This document shows positions 1-7,851 of a stretch of 52,051 nucleotides of DNA, one piece after another. The stretch is taken from the NCBI GenBank assembly GCA_946500425.1, contig CAMMVQ010000007.1, positions 1 to 52,051 of the forward strand. The letters are read 5' to 3'. The notes below the pieces were generated by a model. It was not told the origin of the DNA. It saw nothing but the letters and a program-made list of their open reading frames with translations, and did not search any database. The translations under genes were made by a program, and so were the position numbers. Numbering within the stretch: the stretch's first letter is position 1; each line of letters opens with the position of its first letter. This DNA comes from an uncultured Mollicutes bacterium (GTDB lineage Bacteria; Bacillota_I; Bacilli_A; RF39; UBA660).

Positions 1-240
1 CCAGTAGGGCCAGTCACACCTTGAGGCCCAGTAACACCTTGAGGTCCGGTTGCACCAGTAGGACCGGTTACACCTTGAGGCCCAGTAGCACCAGTAGGGC
101 CAGTCACACCTTGAGGCCCAGTAGCACCAGTAGGGCCGGTTACACCTTGAGGTCCGGTAGCACCTCTTGGACCAGTAGGTCCGGTAGGACCTGGGCAACC
201 GTCACATCCTCTTGGCCCGGTAGGACCAGTAGGTCCCGTG
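1..240 (-). repeat. Collagen-coding tandem repeats, 36-bp unit
   Basis: On the minus strand a unit of about 36 bases encoding [12 protein letters not shown] recurs with small synonymous changes, flanked by shorter 9- and 18-base GPT/GPR units. The high GC of this stretch against the AT-rich surroundings follows from the Gly/Pro codons. Such tracts expand and contract easily by slippage, so copy number may differ between strains. Confidence 0.85.
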
Positions 241-344
241 CAATCATTTACCAAGCATTTGATAACTTCGCATAAGCAGTCATCTTTTTTGCAAGGTTTT
301 TTAATCATTTCATTTAAATTTAGATTTTCTATATCGTTGTTCAT
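1..344 (-). CDS. Collagen-like spore-surface protein, 5' part (runs off the window)
   Basis: The minus strand reads an ATG at 344 behind an AGGAGG-type ribosome site (about 356-362). The first 35 residues hold a short N-terminal domain with several Cys ([11 protein letters not shown]), then Gly-X-Thr triplets start ([12 protein letters not shown]) and continue as [12 protein letters not shown] repeats to the window edge, so the C-terminal domain is not visible. Gly-Pro-Thr collagen-like tracts behind a short N-terminus are typical of exosporium or spore-surface filament proteins of the BclA type; that role is inferred from the family and from the other spore genes in this window. A surface adhesin is the alternative. 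The upstream minus-strand site CATATTCTA (371-379) fits a mother-cell sigma -10 element. Confidence 0.8.
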   Translation of the reverse strand, partial: MNNDIENLNLNEMIKKPCKKDDCLCEVIKCLVNDCTGPTGPTGPRGCDGCPGPTGPTGPRGATGPQGVTGPTGATGPQGVTGPTGATGPQGVTGPTGATGPQGVTGPQGVTGPT

Positions 345-463
345 TTTTATTTTTTTCCTCCTTTCAATACTAGAATATGTTGGTAACAAAAATATGACCG
401 AGCGAATATAATATAGGTTATAGCATGATGGTTATATAACATAGATAAGTTCGTTTTATCTGA

Positions 464-493
464 TTGACATTTAATAATCAAACAAGTTAAAAT
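464..493 (+). promoter_or_regulatory. SigA-type promoter for fabG
   Basis: TTGACA at 464-469 and TAAAAT at 488-493 are separated by 18 bases and lie about 30 bases before the fabG start codon. Confidence 0.65.
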
Positions 494-521
494 AAAATTA
501 GAAAAAATATGGAGGTGTAAG

Positions 522-1265
522 ATGCTAGAAGGTAAAGTTGCCGTTGTAACCGGTGGAACAAGAGGTATTGGTTTTGCAACAGTAAAGAAATTTTTAGAAA
601 ATAATGCAAAGGTGGTTCTTTTCGGTTCTAAAGAAGAAAGCGTAAAAAAAGCGGTAGAGGAATTAAAAAGGATTGATGAGGGTTATGATGTTATCGGTTT
701 TTATCCTAATTTGAATGATTTTAATGGGTTAGAAAAGGTATTTAACGATATAAAAGAACGTTATGGAAAGATTGATATTTTGGTAAATAACGCTGGTATA
801 AGTGCAAGAGATAGCATATATGATTATAAGACAGAAGATTTTAATAAAATTATTAACTTAAACGTTAACGCGGTATTTAACTGTACTAAAGCGGCTTGTA
901 AAATGATGAAAGAGCAAGGTGGAGGTGTTATTTTAAACACAAGTTCAATGGTTAGTATATATGGTCAAGCTGCAGGCTGCGGTTATCCTGCTAGTAAATT
1001 TGCTGTAAATGGTCTTACTAAATCCCTAGCAAGGGAACTAGGGCCTGATAACATTAGGGTAAACGCTGTTGCGCCGGGTGTTATTTATACTGATATGATG
1101 AAAGACGTACCAGAAGAATTAATAAAACCAGTTATCGCTGGAATACCACTTGGAAGAATAGGAAAGCCAGAAGACATCGCTAACGCATTTTTGTTTTTGG
1201 CAAGTGACATGGCAAGTTACGTAACTGGTGAGATTTTATCAGTTGATGGAGCTGCAAGGAGTTAA
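522..1265 (+). CDS. fabG: FabG-like short-chain dehydrogenase/reductase
   Basis: A 247-residue classical SDR. The cofactor motif TGGTRGIG is at residues 10-17, NNAG at 89-92, the catalytic Ser near 141-142 and Tyr155/Lys159 (YPASK). The length and motif set fit 3-oxoacyl-ACP reductases, which reduce beta-ketoacyl groups with NADPH in fatty-acid synthesis. No other fab genes are adjacent, so another ketone or hydroxyl substrate is possible. The start has a good GGAGGTG site. It is followed with almost no gap by a flavin reductase/rubredoxin gene, which suggests a two-gene redox operon. Confidence 0.8.
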   Translation: MLEGKVAVVTGGTRGIGFATVKKFLENNAKVVLFGSKEESVKKAVEELKRIDEGYDVIGFYPNLNDFNGLEKVFNDIKERYGKIDILVNNAGISARDSIYDYKTEDFNKIINLNVNAVFNCTKAACKMMKEQGGGVILNTSSMVSIYGQAAGCGYPASKFAVNGLTKSLARELGPDNIRVNAVAPGVIYTDMMKDVPEELIKPVIAGIPLGRIGKPEDIANAFLFLASDMASYVTGEILSVDGAARS

Positions 1266-1266
1266 A

Positions 1267-1911
1267 ATGGATAAGAAAGTTTTAAGAAATTTATCGTATG
1301 GTGTATATGTTGTAACAAGTAAAGATGATGATAGAAACGTTGGCTGCATCGCTAACAGCATAATGCAAGTAACCTCAAATCCAATGACGGTTGCAGTAAG
1401 TATAAATCATGATAATTACACTAATTCTTGTATTAAAAAAAGTGAAAAACTTGCTATTTCAATTCTAAAAGAAGATAGTGATGCAAAAATAATTGGTGAG
1501 TTTGGTTTTAAAACAAGCCGTGATACTGATAAATTTGAAAATATAAGTTATAGTATGGTAGATGATCTTGCGGTAATTGATGATTCTTGTGGGTACCTTA
1601 TTTGTGAAGTGATAGATAAAATGGAAACAGATATTCATACGGTGTTTTTAGCAAAAATAACAAACGCTGATGGATACACTACCAATAATCCAATGACTTA
1701 TAAATACTACCATGAAAAGTTAAAAGGAACGTCTCCTAAAAACGCTCCTACTTATCAAGAAGAGTCTAAAGCTGAAGATGTTTCTGAAAAAAAGGTTCAA
1801 AGATGGCGCTGCAAAGTGTGCGGTTACATCTACGAAGGAGAAGAACTTCCTTCTGATTTTATCTGTCCAATTTGCGGACAACCAGCAAGTGAGTTTGAAA
1901 GAATGGATTAA
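1267..1911 (+). CDS. Flavin reductase-like protein fused to rubredoxin (high-molecular-weight rubredoxin)
   Basis: A protein of 214 residues when started at the ATG at 1267, which sits 5 bases after AAGGAG inside the 3' end of fabG. Residues 1-150 look like an FMN-binding split-barrel flavin reductase. The last 38 residues are a rubredoxin domain with CxxCG at 182/185 and CPxCG at 200/203, the four Cys that would bind one iron. Fusions of this kind are known as electron donors to flavodiiron NO/O2 reductases in anaerobes (Hrb of Moorella). A detoxifying electron-transfer role is inferred; no flavodiiron partner is seen in this window. Confidence 0.85.
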   Translation: MDKKVLRNLSYGVYVVTSKDDDRNVGCIANSIMQVTSNPMTVAVSINHDNYTNSCIKKSEKLAISILKEDSDAKIIGEFGFKTSRDTDKFENISYSMVDDLAVIDDSCGYLICEVIDKMETDIHTVFLAKITNADGYTTNNPMTYKYYHEKLKGTSPKNAPTYQEESKAEDVSEKKVQRWRCKVCGYIYEGEELPSDFICPICGQPASEFERMD

Positions 1912-1933
1912 CTAGCCTTGGGCTAGTTTTTTT
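1911..1933 (+). terminator. Terminator after the fabG operon
   Basis: ACTAGCC (1911-1917) and GGCTAGT (1921-1927) pair over a 3-base loop and are followed by a T run. The hairpin begins in the stop codon of the rubredoxin gene. Confidence 0.85.
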
Positions 1934-1974
1934 AAATTTAAAATGTTATATTAATAAAGAGGTGATTACTTTAT

Positions 1975-3213
1975 ATGTATGATGTTACCATAATAGGTGC
2001 CGGAGCATCAGGAGTTATGTGCGCGTTAGCACTAAAAGAAAAAGATAAAAACTTAAAAGTATTATTACTTGAAAAAAATGATAAATTAGGTAAGAAACTT
2101 TCCATAACGGGAAATGGCCGTTGTAATTTGGGAAACATAAATACTGATGTTTCTAATTTTAATAGCAAGTCAGATCTAAGTAATTTTAAAAAAGCACTTG
2201 AAATAGATAATTTTAAATTTTTAAATAAATTAGATAATCTAAACAATTTAGAAAGTTATTATGATTATTTAATTCGCTTTGGCGTTTTGTTAACAAAAGA
2301 AAAAGAGTATTTATATCCATACTCGATGCAAGCAATAAGTGTTTGTAAGTCCTTTGAAAGATGTTTAAATTATTTAAATGTAGAAATAAAGTATAATTAT
2401 GATGTTTTAAAAGTTTCCAAAAAAGACGATGTTTTTACTATAAATGATGATATAAAAAGTAAGATTGTTGTTATTGCAACCGGAGGAAAAACATACCCTA
2501 AAACTGGTTCTACCGGGTTTGGCTATGATATATTAAAAAGTTTTGGACATACCATTACTGATTTGTATCCTTCCTTAACTAAGCTTAAAACTGATTATAA
2601 ATACATTAAGGATTTACAGGGCGTAAGAGTAAACGCGAAAACTAGTTTAAGTGTTAACGAAAAAATAGAAAAACAAGAAACAGGTCAGGTTCAATTTACT
2701 TCTGATTCATTATCTGGAATATGCATATTTAACTTATCTAGAGACGTTAAAAATTATTTAAATGAAAATAAAACAGTTAAGATAATAATGGATTTGGTAC
2801 CAGATTATAGTAATATTGAATTACAAAATTATATAAAAGGTTTCTCCTCATACAATATTTCCGATGCCTTATCCTGCATTATAAATAATAAACTTGCTAA
2901 AGTTATAACAAAAGAACTAAAACTTGTTAATAAAACGATAAAAGAACTAACTAAAAACGAACTTGATGGTGTTTGCTTTGCTCTTAAAAATATGCATTTT
3001 AACATAACTGGTACGGGTGATTTTAATACTGCGCAAGTAACTAATGGAGGTGCGGTATTAGATGAATTTACGAGAGATTTAGAGTCAACCAAGTGTAAAG
3101 GATTGTACGCTATAGGAGAAGTGTTGGACGTTGACGGTAAGTGCGGTGGATACAATCTTTCATGGGCATTTACTAGTGCGATAATAGCGGCAAATGATAT
3201 TTTAAGAAGATAA
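1975..3213 (+). CDS. HI0933-family NAD(P)/FAD-dependent oxidoreductase
   Basis: A 412-residue flavoprotein. The N-terminus has the dinucleotide motif GAGASG (residues 8-13) followed by the family signature LGKKLSITGNGRCNLGN. The C-terminus has GEVLDVDGKCGGYNL, the second hallmark of the HI0933/YhiN family. Members bind FAD; BaiN acts on bile-acid intermediates, but the substrate of most members is unknown, so no reaction can be assigned. The gene stands alone between two hairpins, with an AGAGGTGATT ribosome site. Confidence 0.85.
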   Translation: MYDVTIIGAGASGVMCALALKEKDKNLKVLLLEKNDKLGKKLSITGNGRCNLGNINTDVSNFNSKSDLSNFKKALEIDNFKFLNKLDNLNNLESYYDYLIRFGVLLTKEKEYLYPYSMQAISVCKSFERCLNYLNVEIKYNYDVLKVSKKDDVFTINDDIKSKIVVIATGGKTYPKTGSTGFGYDILKSFGHTITDLYPSLTKLKTDYKYIKDLQGVRVNAKTSLSVNEKIEKQETGQVQFTSDSLSGICIFNLSRDVKNYLNENKTVKIIMDLVPDYSNIELQNYIKGFSSYNISDALSCIINNKLAKVITKELKLVNKTIKELTKNELDGVCFALKNMHFNITGTGDFNTAQVTNGGAVLDEFTRDLESTKCKGLYAIGEVLDVDGKCGGYNLSWAFTSAIIAANDILRR

Positions 3214-3241
3214 TGATTACAAATCATATATCTTTTTTAAA

Positions 3242-3270
3242 TTGTTTAATAAAACAATTGATAGTATAAT
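3242..3270 (+). promoter_or_regulatory. Promoter of the YerB-like gene, with an overlapping inverted repeat
   Basis: TTGTTT (3242-3247) and TATAAT (3265-3270) are 17 bases apart. The -35 region lies inside the inverted repeat AATTGTTT-AATA-AAACAATT (3240-3259), which could be an operator or part of a weak hairpin after the preceding gene. Confidence 0.5.
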
Positions 3271-3297
3271 AGAATTATAAAGGATAGGAGAAGTAAT

Positions 3298-4437
3298 ATG
3301 AATGATGAGTTTAGAATGATAGAAGAACCTGATGAAAATGAAAATAACACTATGAAATCTAAAAAACATAAAAAGAAAAGAAAAAAACTTAGTAAAAAAG
3401 CAAAAATTATAATCGTAGTTATTTTATTAATTATAATAGGGGCTCTAGCTTTTGTTTTATTAACGCAAGATAAGAACTATGCAAAAACAAAAGAACCAGA
3501 AAAAAAGAAAAAAGAAGTAACAGAAGAAGAAAAACAAGTTCAAATCGTCGATTTATCATCAAACGCAAGACCATACGCTGTTATGATTAACAACAACAAA
3601 GCAGTTTGGGGATACCAAGCAGGATTACAAGATGCATACATAACGTACGAAATGATTGTGGAAGGCGGAATAACAAGAATGATGGCCTTGTTTAAAGATA
3701 AAAATACAGCAAGGATTGCATCGGTTAGAAGTGCAAGACATTATTATTTAGATTACGTAATGGAAAACGATGCAATATACGCACATATTGGATGGAGCCC
3801 TCAAGCGCAAAGCGATATTAGTTCATACGACATAGATGTTATAAACGCAAATAATTCAAGTGCGTTTACTTGGGATAGTGCTTTAAGAAATATTGCAAGA
3901 GAACACCGTGCATATACTTCTATGGCAAAATTAAAAGAAGTTGCCGCAAAAAAAGACTATAGAACAACAACGGAAGAAGATTTGCTTTTAAAATATCAAG
4001 CAGAGCCACTTGATTTAGCAAGTTATGAAGGAGCAGTTCCAGCAAACACGGTTAGAATTCCATATTCATCTAGTCATTTAACAAGTTATGGATATGATGC
4101 TGAAAACAAAGTCTATAAAAGGTATCAAAACAATACGGAGCATAAAGATTATGTAACAGGACTTCAGTATACCGCTAAAAACATCATTACTTATAAAGTG
4201 CATAATTATACTTTAAATGATGGATATTCCGGCGGAAGACAAGGTTTAAATAACGTTGGAAGTGGTGAAGGATATTATATTTCAGAAGGTTATGCTATTC
4301 CAATTACGTGGGAAAAACACGCTCGTTCAAGCAAAACGATTTACAAAGTAAAAGCAACGGGCGAGGAGTTAGTTGTAAATGACGGAAATACGTTTATCCA
4401 AATACAACCAGACAGTCAAACGTTAACAATTGAATAA
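3298..4437 (+). CDS. YerB-like DUF3048 membrane-anchored protein
   Basis: 379 residues. A Lys-rich cytoplasmic N-terminus (about 1-36) is followed by one membrane segment (about 37-57) and a large outside domain. That domain starts with ARPYAVMINN and contains VEGGITRMMALF and the SVRSAR segment, which are characteristic of DUF3048 (YerB of Bacillus). YerB is a lipoprotein of unknown biochemical role; here the anchor is a transmembrane helix without a lipobox Cys. AGGAG precedes the start. A hairpin after the stop overlaps the next start codon. Confidence 0.8.
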   Translation: MNDEFRMIEEPDENENNTMKSKKHKKKRKKLSKKAKIIIVVILLIIIGALAFVLLTQDKNYAKTKEPEKKKKEVTEEEKQVQIVDLSSNARPYAVMINNNKAVWGYQAGLQDAYITYEMIVEGGITRMMALFKDKNTARIASVRSARHYYLDYVMENDAIYAHIGWSPQAQSDISSYDIDVINANNSSAFTWDSALRNIAREHRAYTSMAKLKEVAAKKDYRTTTEEDLLLKYQAEPLDLASYEGAVPANTVRIPYSSSHLTSYGYDAENKVYKRYQNNTEHKDYVTGLQYTAKNIITYKVHNYTLNDGYSGGRQGLNNVGSGEGYYISEGYAIPITWEKHARSSKTIYKVKATGEELVVNDGNTFIQIQPDSQTLTIE

Positions 4438-4445
4438 ATTAAAGC

Positions 4446-4482
4446 AAAAAACATACAATTTAATGGTGGTTGTATGTTTTTT
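4446..4482 (+). terminator. 13-bp hairpin overlapping the start of the DUF368 gene
   Basis: AAAAAACATACAA (4446-4458) pairs perfectly with TTGTATGTTTTTT (4470-4482) over an 11-base loop. The 3' arm ends in six T, as in an intrinsic terminator for the YerB-like gene, but the same arm contains the ATG (4474) of the next gene and the loop holds its ribosome site TGGTGG. Confidence 0.75.
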
Positions 4483-5295
4483 ATATACCTATTTTTAGTT
4501 GGCATTATAATTGGAACAGCCATGATAATTCCAGGTGTAAGTGGGGGAGTTATGGCGGTTATCTTTAACGTGTATAACAAGATGATAGAGGCACTTACAA
4601 ACCTTTTTAAAGATTTCAAGAAGAATTTTATCTTTTTAAGCGTTTTGGGGTTAGGAATCCTAGTGGGAGCAATCTGGTTTAGTAGAATTATGATGTTTTT
4701 ATACGTTCATCACGAGGTCGAAACTAAACTTTCTTTTATTGGTTTAATATTAGGTGGTGTGCCTTATCTTTTTAAAGAAGTCAAAAAAAATACTAACAAA
4801 ACGGTTGATTATAAAGTTATGTTAATTACCATTATTTTATCATTAGTATTATGGTATGTTTCTTGTAACATAGTAAAAATAGATTTAGATTCTTCAAATA
4901 ACTTATTTATTGGAACTTTTAATTTGTTTTTAGCTGGCTTTATTTATTCGGTAGGTAAGGTTATTCCGGGAGTAAGTGGGTCTTTTTTATTAATAATAAT
5001 AGGAATGTACGAATACGTTCTAAAAGTTATTTCAAGCCCGTTTTCCTTGACTAAAATAGAACTTTTGAAATTAATTCCATTTCTTATTGGATTAATACTC
5101 GGAGTATTTATATTATTAAAGCTAATAAATCGTCTTTTAAAAAAGCGTTTCAGGTTAGTTTATAGTATTATAATCGGCTTTGTTATAGGCTCGATTCCCG
5201 CTGTTATTCCGACCATTTCAGTAAGTTTTAATACTATTATTGGTTTAATATTTATGCTTTTTTGTTTCTTTTTGTCTTTTAAATTATCAAAGTAG
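4474..5295 (+). CDS. DUF368 polytopic membrane protein (PopT-like undecaprenyl-phosphate translocase candidate)
   Basis: 273 residues, almost entirely hydrophobic, with about eight predicted membrane segments. It carries the paired motif typical of DUF368: IIPGVSGGVMAV near residue 20 and VIPGVSGSFLLI near 165. DUF368 proteins (PopT) were shown to help recycle the undecaprenyl-phosphate lipid carrier across the membrane for wall polymer synthesis; this role is transferred by family only. No other in-frame start is available upstream, so translation must begin inside the preceding hairpin. Confidence 0.85.
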   Translation: MFFIYLFLVGIIIGTAMIIPGVSGGVMAVIFNVYNKMIEALTNLFKDFKKNFIFLSVLGLGILVGAIWFSRIMMFLYVHHEVETKLSFIGLILGGVPYLFKEVKKNTNKTVDYKVMLITIILSLVLWYVSCNIVKIDLDSSNNLFIGTFNLFLAGFIYSVGKVIPGVSGSFLLIIIGMYEYVLKVISSPFSLTKIELLKLIPFLIGLILGVFILLKLINRLLKKRFRLVYSIIIGFVIGSIPAVIPTISVSFNTIIGLIFMLFCFFLSFKLSK

Positions 5296-5326
5296 TATAA
5301 AAATTATAAAAATTTATTATTCTTAC

Positions 5327-5356
5327 TTGACAATAATACCAAAATTTTAGTATACT
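5327..5356 (+). promoter_or_regulatory. Promoter of the tRNA-Asp/tRNA-Phe unit
   Basis: TTGACA (5327-5332) and TATACT (5351-5356) with an 18-base spacer, about 26 bases before tRNA-Asp. Confidence 0.75.
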
Positions 5357-5381
5357 TAAAGAGCTTTGAATAAAGTTTTAT

Positions 5382-5457
5382 GGTTCCGTGGTGTAGGGGT
5401 TAACACGTCTGCCTGTCACGCAGAAGATCGCGGGTTCAAATCTCGTCGGAACCGCCA
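5382..5457 (+). tRNA. tRNA-Asp (GTC)
   Basis: Acceptor arms GGTTCCG (5382-5388) and CGGAACC (5447-5453) pair fully. The anticodon loop CTGTCAC gives GTC at 5415-5417. The T-loop is GGGTTCAAATC and CCA is encoded at 5455-5457. Co-transcribed with tRNA-Phe 11 bases downstream. Confidence 0.97.
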
Positions 5458-5468
5458 TTTTTTTATAT

Positions 5469-5544
5469 GGCTCTATAGCTCAGTCGGTAGAGCAAAGGAC
5501 TGAAAATCCTTGTGTCGGTGGTTCGATTCCACCTGGAGCCACCA
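5469..5544 (+). tRNA. tRNA-Phe (GAA)
   Basis: Acceptor arms GGCTCTA (5469-5475) and TGGAGCC (5534-5540) pair with one G-T. The anticodon loop CTGAAAA gives GAA at 5502-5504, and CCA is encoded at 5542-5544. Confidence 0.97.
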
Positions 5545-5558
5545 GTTTTTAAAAAATG

Positions 5559-5585
5559 ACTAACCATTAGGGTTAGTTTTATTTT
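5559..5585 (+). terminator. Terminator of the tRNA-Asp/Phe unit
   Basis: ACTAACC (5559-5565) and GGTTAGT (5571-5577) pair over a 5-base loop, followed by TTTATTTTT. Confidence 0.85.
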
Positions 5586-5696
5586 TCATTTGCTTAATTT
5601 AGTTTTATAATTGAAATTTTGTGAGTTTATGTCATTTTGATAATTTTATTAACGTTAGTATGTGTTATAATTATTTTAGAAAGTAGTTGAGATGAC

Positions 5697-6188
5697 ATGA
5701 AAAAACAAATAGTTGTAATAAATGGAACTGGTGGTAGTGGTAAGGATACCTTTATTGATTTTTGTTCAAAATATTGTGAAACATTTAATTTTTCATCAAT
5801 AACTAAAATCAAAGAAATTGCTAAATTAATGGGTTGGACTGGTAGCAAAACAGAAAAAGATAGAAAATTTTTGGCGGATTTAAAATCACTTTCAACTAAT
5901 TATAATGATATGCCTTATAATAATACAAAAAACGCTATTGATGATTTTTATAAAAGTAGTGCTTTAATCATGTTCATTCATGTACGTGAGCCAGAAGAAA
6001 TAACAAAAATTGTTTCTGCGTTTGGGGCTATAACATTATTAATAAAAAGAAAAAATTATAAATTAATAACTTCTAATTTATCGGATGCAAATGTTGAAAA
6101 TTATAATTATGATTATATAATAACAAATGATACCTTAGAATCTTTAGAAGTTTCCGCAAAAGAATTTGTTAAAGAGATTGTTAAATAA
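5697..6188 (+). CDS. Orphan P-loop kinase resembling (deoxy)nucleoside monophosphate kinases
   Basis: 163 residues with a Walker A motif GTGGSGKD at residues 10-17 directly after the first beta strand, and a segment VREPEEITKI near 100 that resembles the substrate or lid region of small nucleotide kinases. It most resembles the dNMP kinases found in phages and, more distantly, dephospho-CoA kinase; the substrate cannot be named. Codon use is very AT-rich. The gene is alone between two tRNA units with a weak ribosome site (GTTGAG), which could suggest acquisition next to tRNAs. Confidence 0.55.
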   Translation: MKKQIVVINGTGGSGKDTFIDFCSKYCETFNFSSITKIKEIAKLMGWTGSKTEKDRKFLADLKSLSTNYNDMPYNNTKNAIDDFYKSSALIMFIHVREPEEITKIVSAFGAITLLIKRKNYKLITSNLSDANVENYNYDYIITNDTLESLEVSAKEFVKEIVK

Positions 6189-6268
6189 TGTCTTTATCTT
6201 GATGATATAGATAAACTAACTTTAAATTTATAAAGATAATAAGTATATTTTAACATTTATAAAAACTA

Positions 6269-6297
6269 TTGATAATTTATAATTTACGTGATATAAT
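6269..6297 (+). promoter_or_regulatory. Promoter of tRNA-Arg (ACG)
   Basis: TTGATA (6269-6274) and TATAAT (6292-6297) with a 17-base spacer. Confidence 0.75.
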
Positions 6298-6335
6298 TAA
6301 AAGCGTCGCAGGGATTCTCTGTGATTGCTAGTATT

Positions 6336-6412
6336 GCGCTCGTAGCTCAGCTGGATAGAGCACTTGGCTACGAACCAAGGGGTCAGGGGTTCGAATCCCT
6401 TCGAGCGCGCCA
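6336..6412 (+). tRNA. tRNA-Arg (ACG)
   Basis: Acceptor arms GCGCTCG (6336-6342) and CGAGCGC (6402-6408) pair fully. The anticodon loop CTACGAA gives ACG at 6370-6372 (A34 presumably edited to inosine to read CGU/CGC/CGA). CCA is encoded at 6410-6412. Confidence 0.97.
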
Positions 6413-6490
6413 TTAAAATAAATGTTTTTTTATAATAATTATTTTAAGTAGCGTATTAATAAAAAAACATTGTAAATAATAATTTAGGTA

Positions 6491-6519
6491 TTGATTTTTA
6501 TAAATGTTTTTGATATTAT
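6491..6519 (+). promoter_or_regulatory. Promoter of tRNA-Ala
   Basis: TTGATT (6491-6496) and TATTAT (6514-6519) with a 17-base spacer, 26 bases before the tRNA. Confidence 0.6.
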
Positions 6520-6545
6520 TAATATGCGTTAATTAAATGTTTATT

Positions 6546-6622
6546 GGGGCTTTAGCTCAGCTGGCTAGAGCGCCTCGTTTGCACCGAGGAGGTCAGGGGT
6601 TCGAATCCCCTAAGCTCCACCA
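6546..6622 (+). tRNA. tRNA-Ala (TGC)
   Basis: Acceptor arms GGGGCTT and AAGCTCC pair with one G-T. The anticodon loop TTTGCAC gives TGC at 6579-6581, and CCA is encoded at 6620-6622. Confidence 0.97.
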
Positions 6623-6632
6623 ATATTAAAAT

Positions 6633-6664
6633 AACTCTTGATTTTTCAAGAGTTTTATTTTTTT
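6633..6664 (+). terminator. Terminator after tRNA-Ala
   Basis: AACTCTTGA (6633-6641) and TCAAGAGTT (6646-6654) form a 9-bp stem followed by TTATTTTTTT. It separates the plus-strand tRNA from the converging minus-strand tRNA-Pro. Confidence 0.85.
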
Positions 6665-6665
6665 A

Positions 6666-6742
<77 letters not shown>

Positions 6743-6748
6743 AAAGTA

Positions 6749-6825
6749 TGGCGCTCGCGATGAGAATCGAACTCATGACCTTTGCCTTCGGAGGGCAACG
6801 CTCTATCCAACTGAGCTACGTGAGC
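6749..6825 (-). tRNA. tRNA-Arg (CCG), with an A-C mismatch in the acceptor stem
   Basis: On the minus strand the acceptor arms are GCTCACG and CGCGAGC; six pairs form and position 5-68 is A opposite C. The anticodon loop CTCCGAA gives CCG, the T-stem ATGAG/CTCAT is intact and CCA is encoded. It would read the rare CGG codon. Confidence 0.93.
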
Positions 6826-6834
6826 AACAATACA

Positions 6835-6863
6835 ATTATAATTCTTTTAGCCTAATTTTGCAA
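6835..6863 (-). promoter_or_regulatory. Promoter of the minus-strand tRNA-Arg/tRNA-Pro unit
   Basis: Read on the minus strand, TTGCAA (6858-6863) and TATAAT (6835-6840) are 17 bases apart. Confidence 0.75.
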
Positions 6864-6866
6864 ATG

Positions 6867-6895
6867 AAAAGTCTCTAAATATTATAGAGACTTTT
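6867..6895 (-). terminator. Terminator of the exonuclease III gene
   Basis: AAAAGTCTCTA (6867-6877) and TAGAGACTTTT (6885-6895) form an 11-bp stem with a 7-base loop, overlapping the stop codon of the minus-strand gene and ending just before the tRNA promoter. Confidence 0.8.
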
Positions 6896-7649
6896 AGAAT
6901 TTTAATTCTATTCCAATAGGGCAGTGGTCACTTCCGTATACGTCAGTATAAATTATGGGGTCAGAAACGTTTTTAATTATTGATTTTGAAACCAGAAAAT
7001 AATCAATTCTCCAGCCAATGTTTCTTGCTCTACAATTTCCGATGTAGCTCCACCAAGAATAAGCATCCCTTTTATCCGGGTTAAAATATCTGAAAGTATC
7101 AACGAACCCAGCCTTTAACAACTCAGAAAATTTTTCTCTTTCCTCGTAAGTAAAGCCTGCGTTTCCTATGTTAGCCTTAGCGTTTTTTATGTCGATTTCT
7201 TCATGCGCAACATTGAAATCTCCGCAAACTACTACTGGTTTTTTCGTTTCAAGGTTTTTTAAATATTTTTTAATATCTTCTTCCCATTCCATTCTATATT
7301 CCATCCTTGATAAGTCCCTTTTAACGTTTGGCACGTACTGATTAACCAAAAAGAATTTATCAAACTCAAGCGTTATAACCCTTCCTTCATGGTCGTGTTT
7401 ATCAATGCCAATACCATAAGTAACGCTAATTGGCTTATCTAACGTATAAATAAGCGTTCCAGAATATCCTTTTTTATCGGCGGGATTTAAATAACAATAG
7501 TAATCTTTTGGTTCAAAATCTATTTCATCAAGTTGTGCTTTTACCTCTTGCAAACAAACTATGTCGGCGTCGGCAGTATAGAAAAAATCTTCGAATCCTT
7601 TTTTTAGGCAAGCCCTAAAACCCGCTACGTTCCAAGAAATAATTTTCAT
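6894..7649 (-). CDS. exoA: Exodeoxyribonuclease III / AP endonuclease
   Basis: 251 residues, the normal length for ExoA/Xth. Visible motifs: MKIISWNVAGFR at the start (Asn7), metal-binding Glu35 in CLQEVKAQ, GDFNVAH in the middle, and SDHCPI near the end with the catalytic His. It nicks DNA at abasic sites and removes 3' blocking groups in base-excision repair. The start has a GGAGGAATG ribosome site. A promoter of the form TTTACA-17-TATAAT is visible upstream on the minus strand. Confidence 0.95.
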   Translation of the reverse strand: MKIISWNVAGFRACLKKGFEDFFYTADADIVCLQEVKAQLDEIDFEPKDYYCYLNPADKKGYSGTLIYTLDKPISVTYGIGIDKHDHEGRVITLEFDKFFLVNQYVPNVKRDLSRMEYRMEWEEDIKKYLKNLETKKPVVVCGDFNVAHEEIDIKNAKANIGNAGFTYEEREKFSELLKAGFVDTFRYFNPDKRDAYSWWSYIGNCRARNIGWRIDYFLVSKSIIKNVSDPIIYTDVYGSDHCPIGIELKF

Positions 7650-7683
7650 ATCATTCCTCCATGTATTTTAATTAGGTATAAAT

Positions 7684-7712
7684 ATTATATCATGTATAAT
7701 TTTAGATGTAAA
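7684..7712 (-). promoter_or_regulatory. Promoter of exoA
   Basis: Minus-strand TTTACA (7707-7712) and TATAAT (7684-7689) with a 17-base spacer. Confidence 0.65.
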
Positions 7713-7851
7713 TTAACGGATTTAAAATGGTTTAAATGATGAATTTTACTTGGCTATAATTTAATTTTTTTAGTTATATATCTAATTAAGACATTTGCAC
7801 TACTGATATATTTATGAAAGAAATATAATAATATGGAAGGAGTGAGTATAA

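Noticed and set aside
1-240. Repeats as a CRISPR array
   Set aside because: Units are contiguous without unique spacers and encode collagen triplets.
21-275. Plus-strand open frame rich in Ser/Thr/Arg opposite the collagen repeats
   Set aside because: It is the shadow of the Gly-Pro-Thr repeat on the minus strand; no ribosome site, and a repeat-coded frame of this kind stays open by composition.
1228-1266. Upstream start for the rubredoxin fusion
   Set aside because: The ATG at 1267 has AAGGAG at the right distance, and the extra residues would overlap fabG without a ribosome site.
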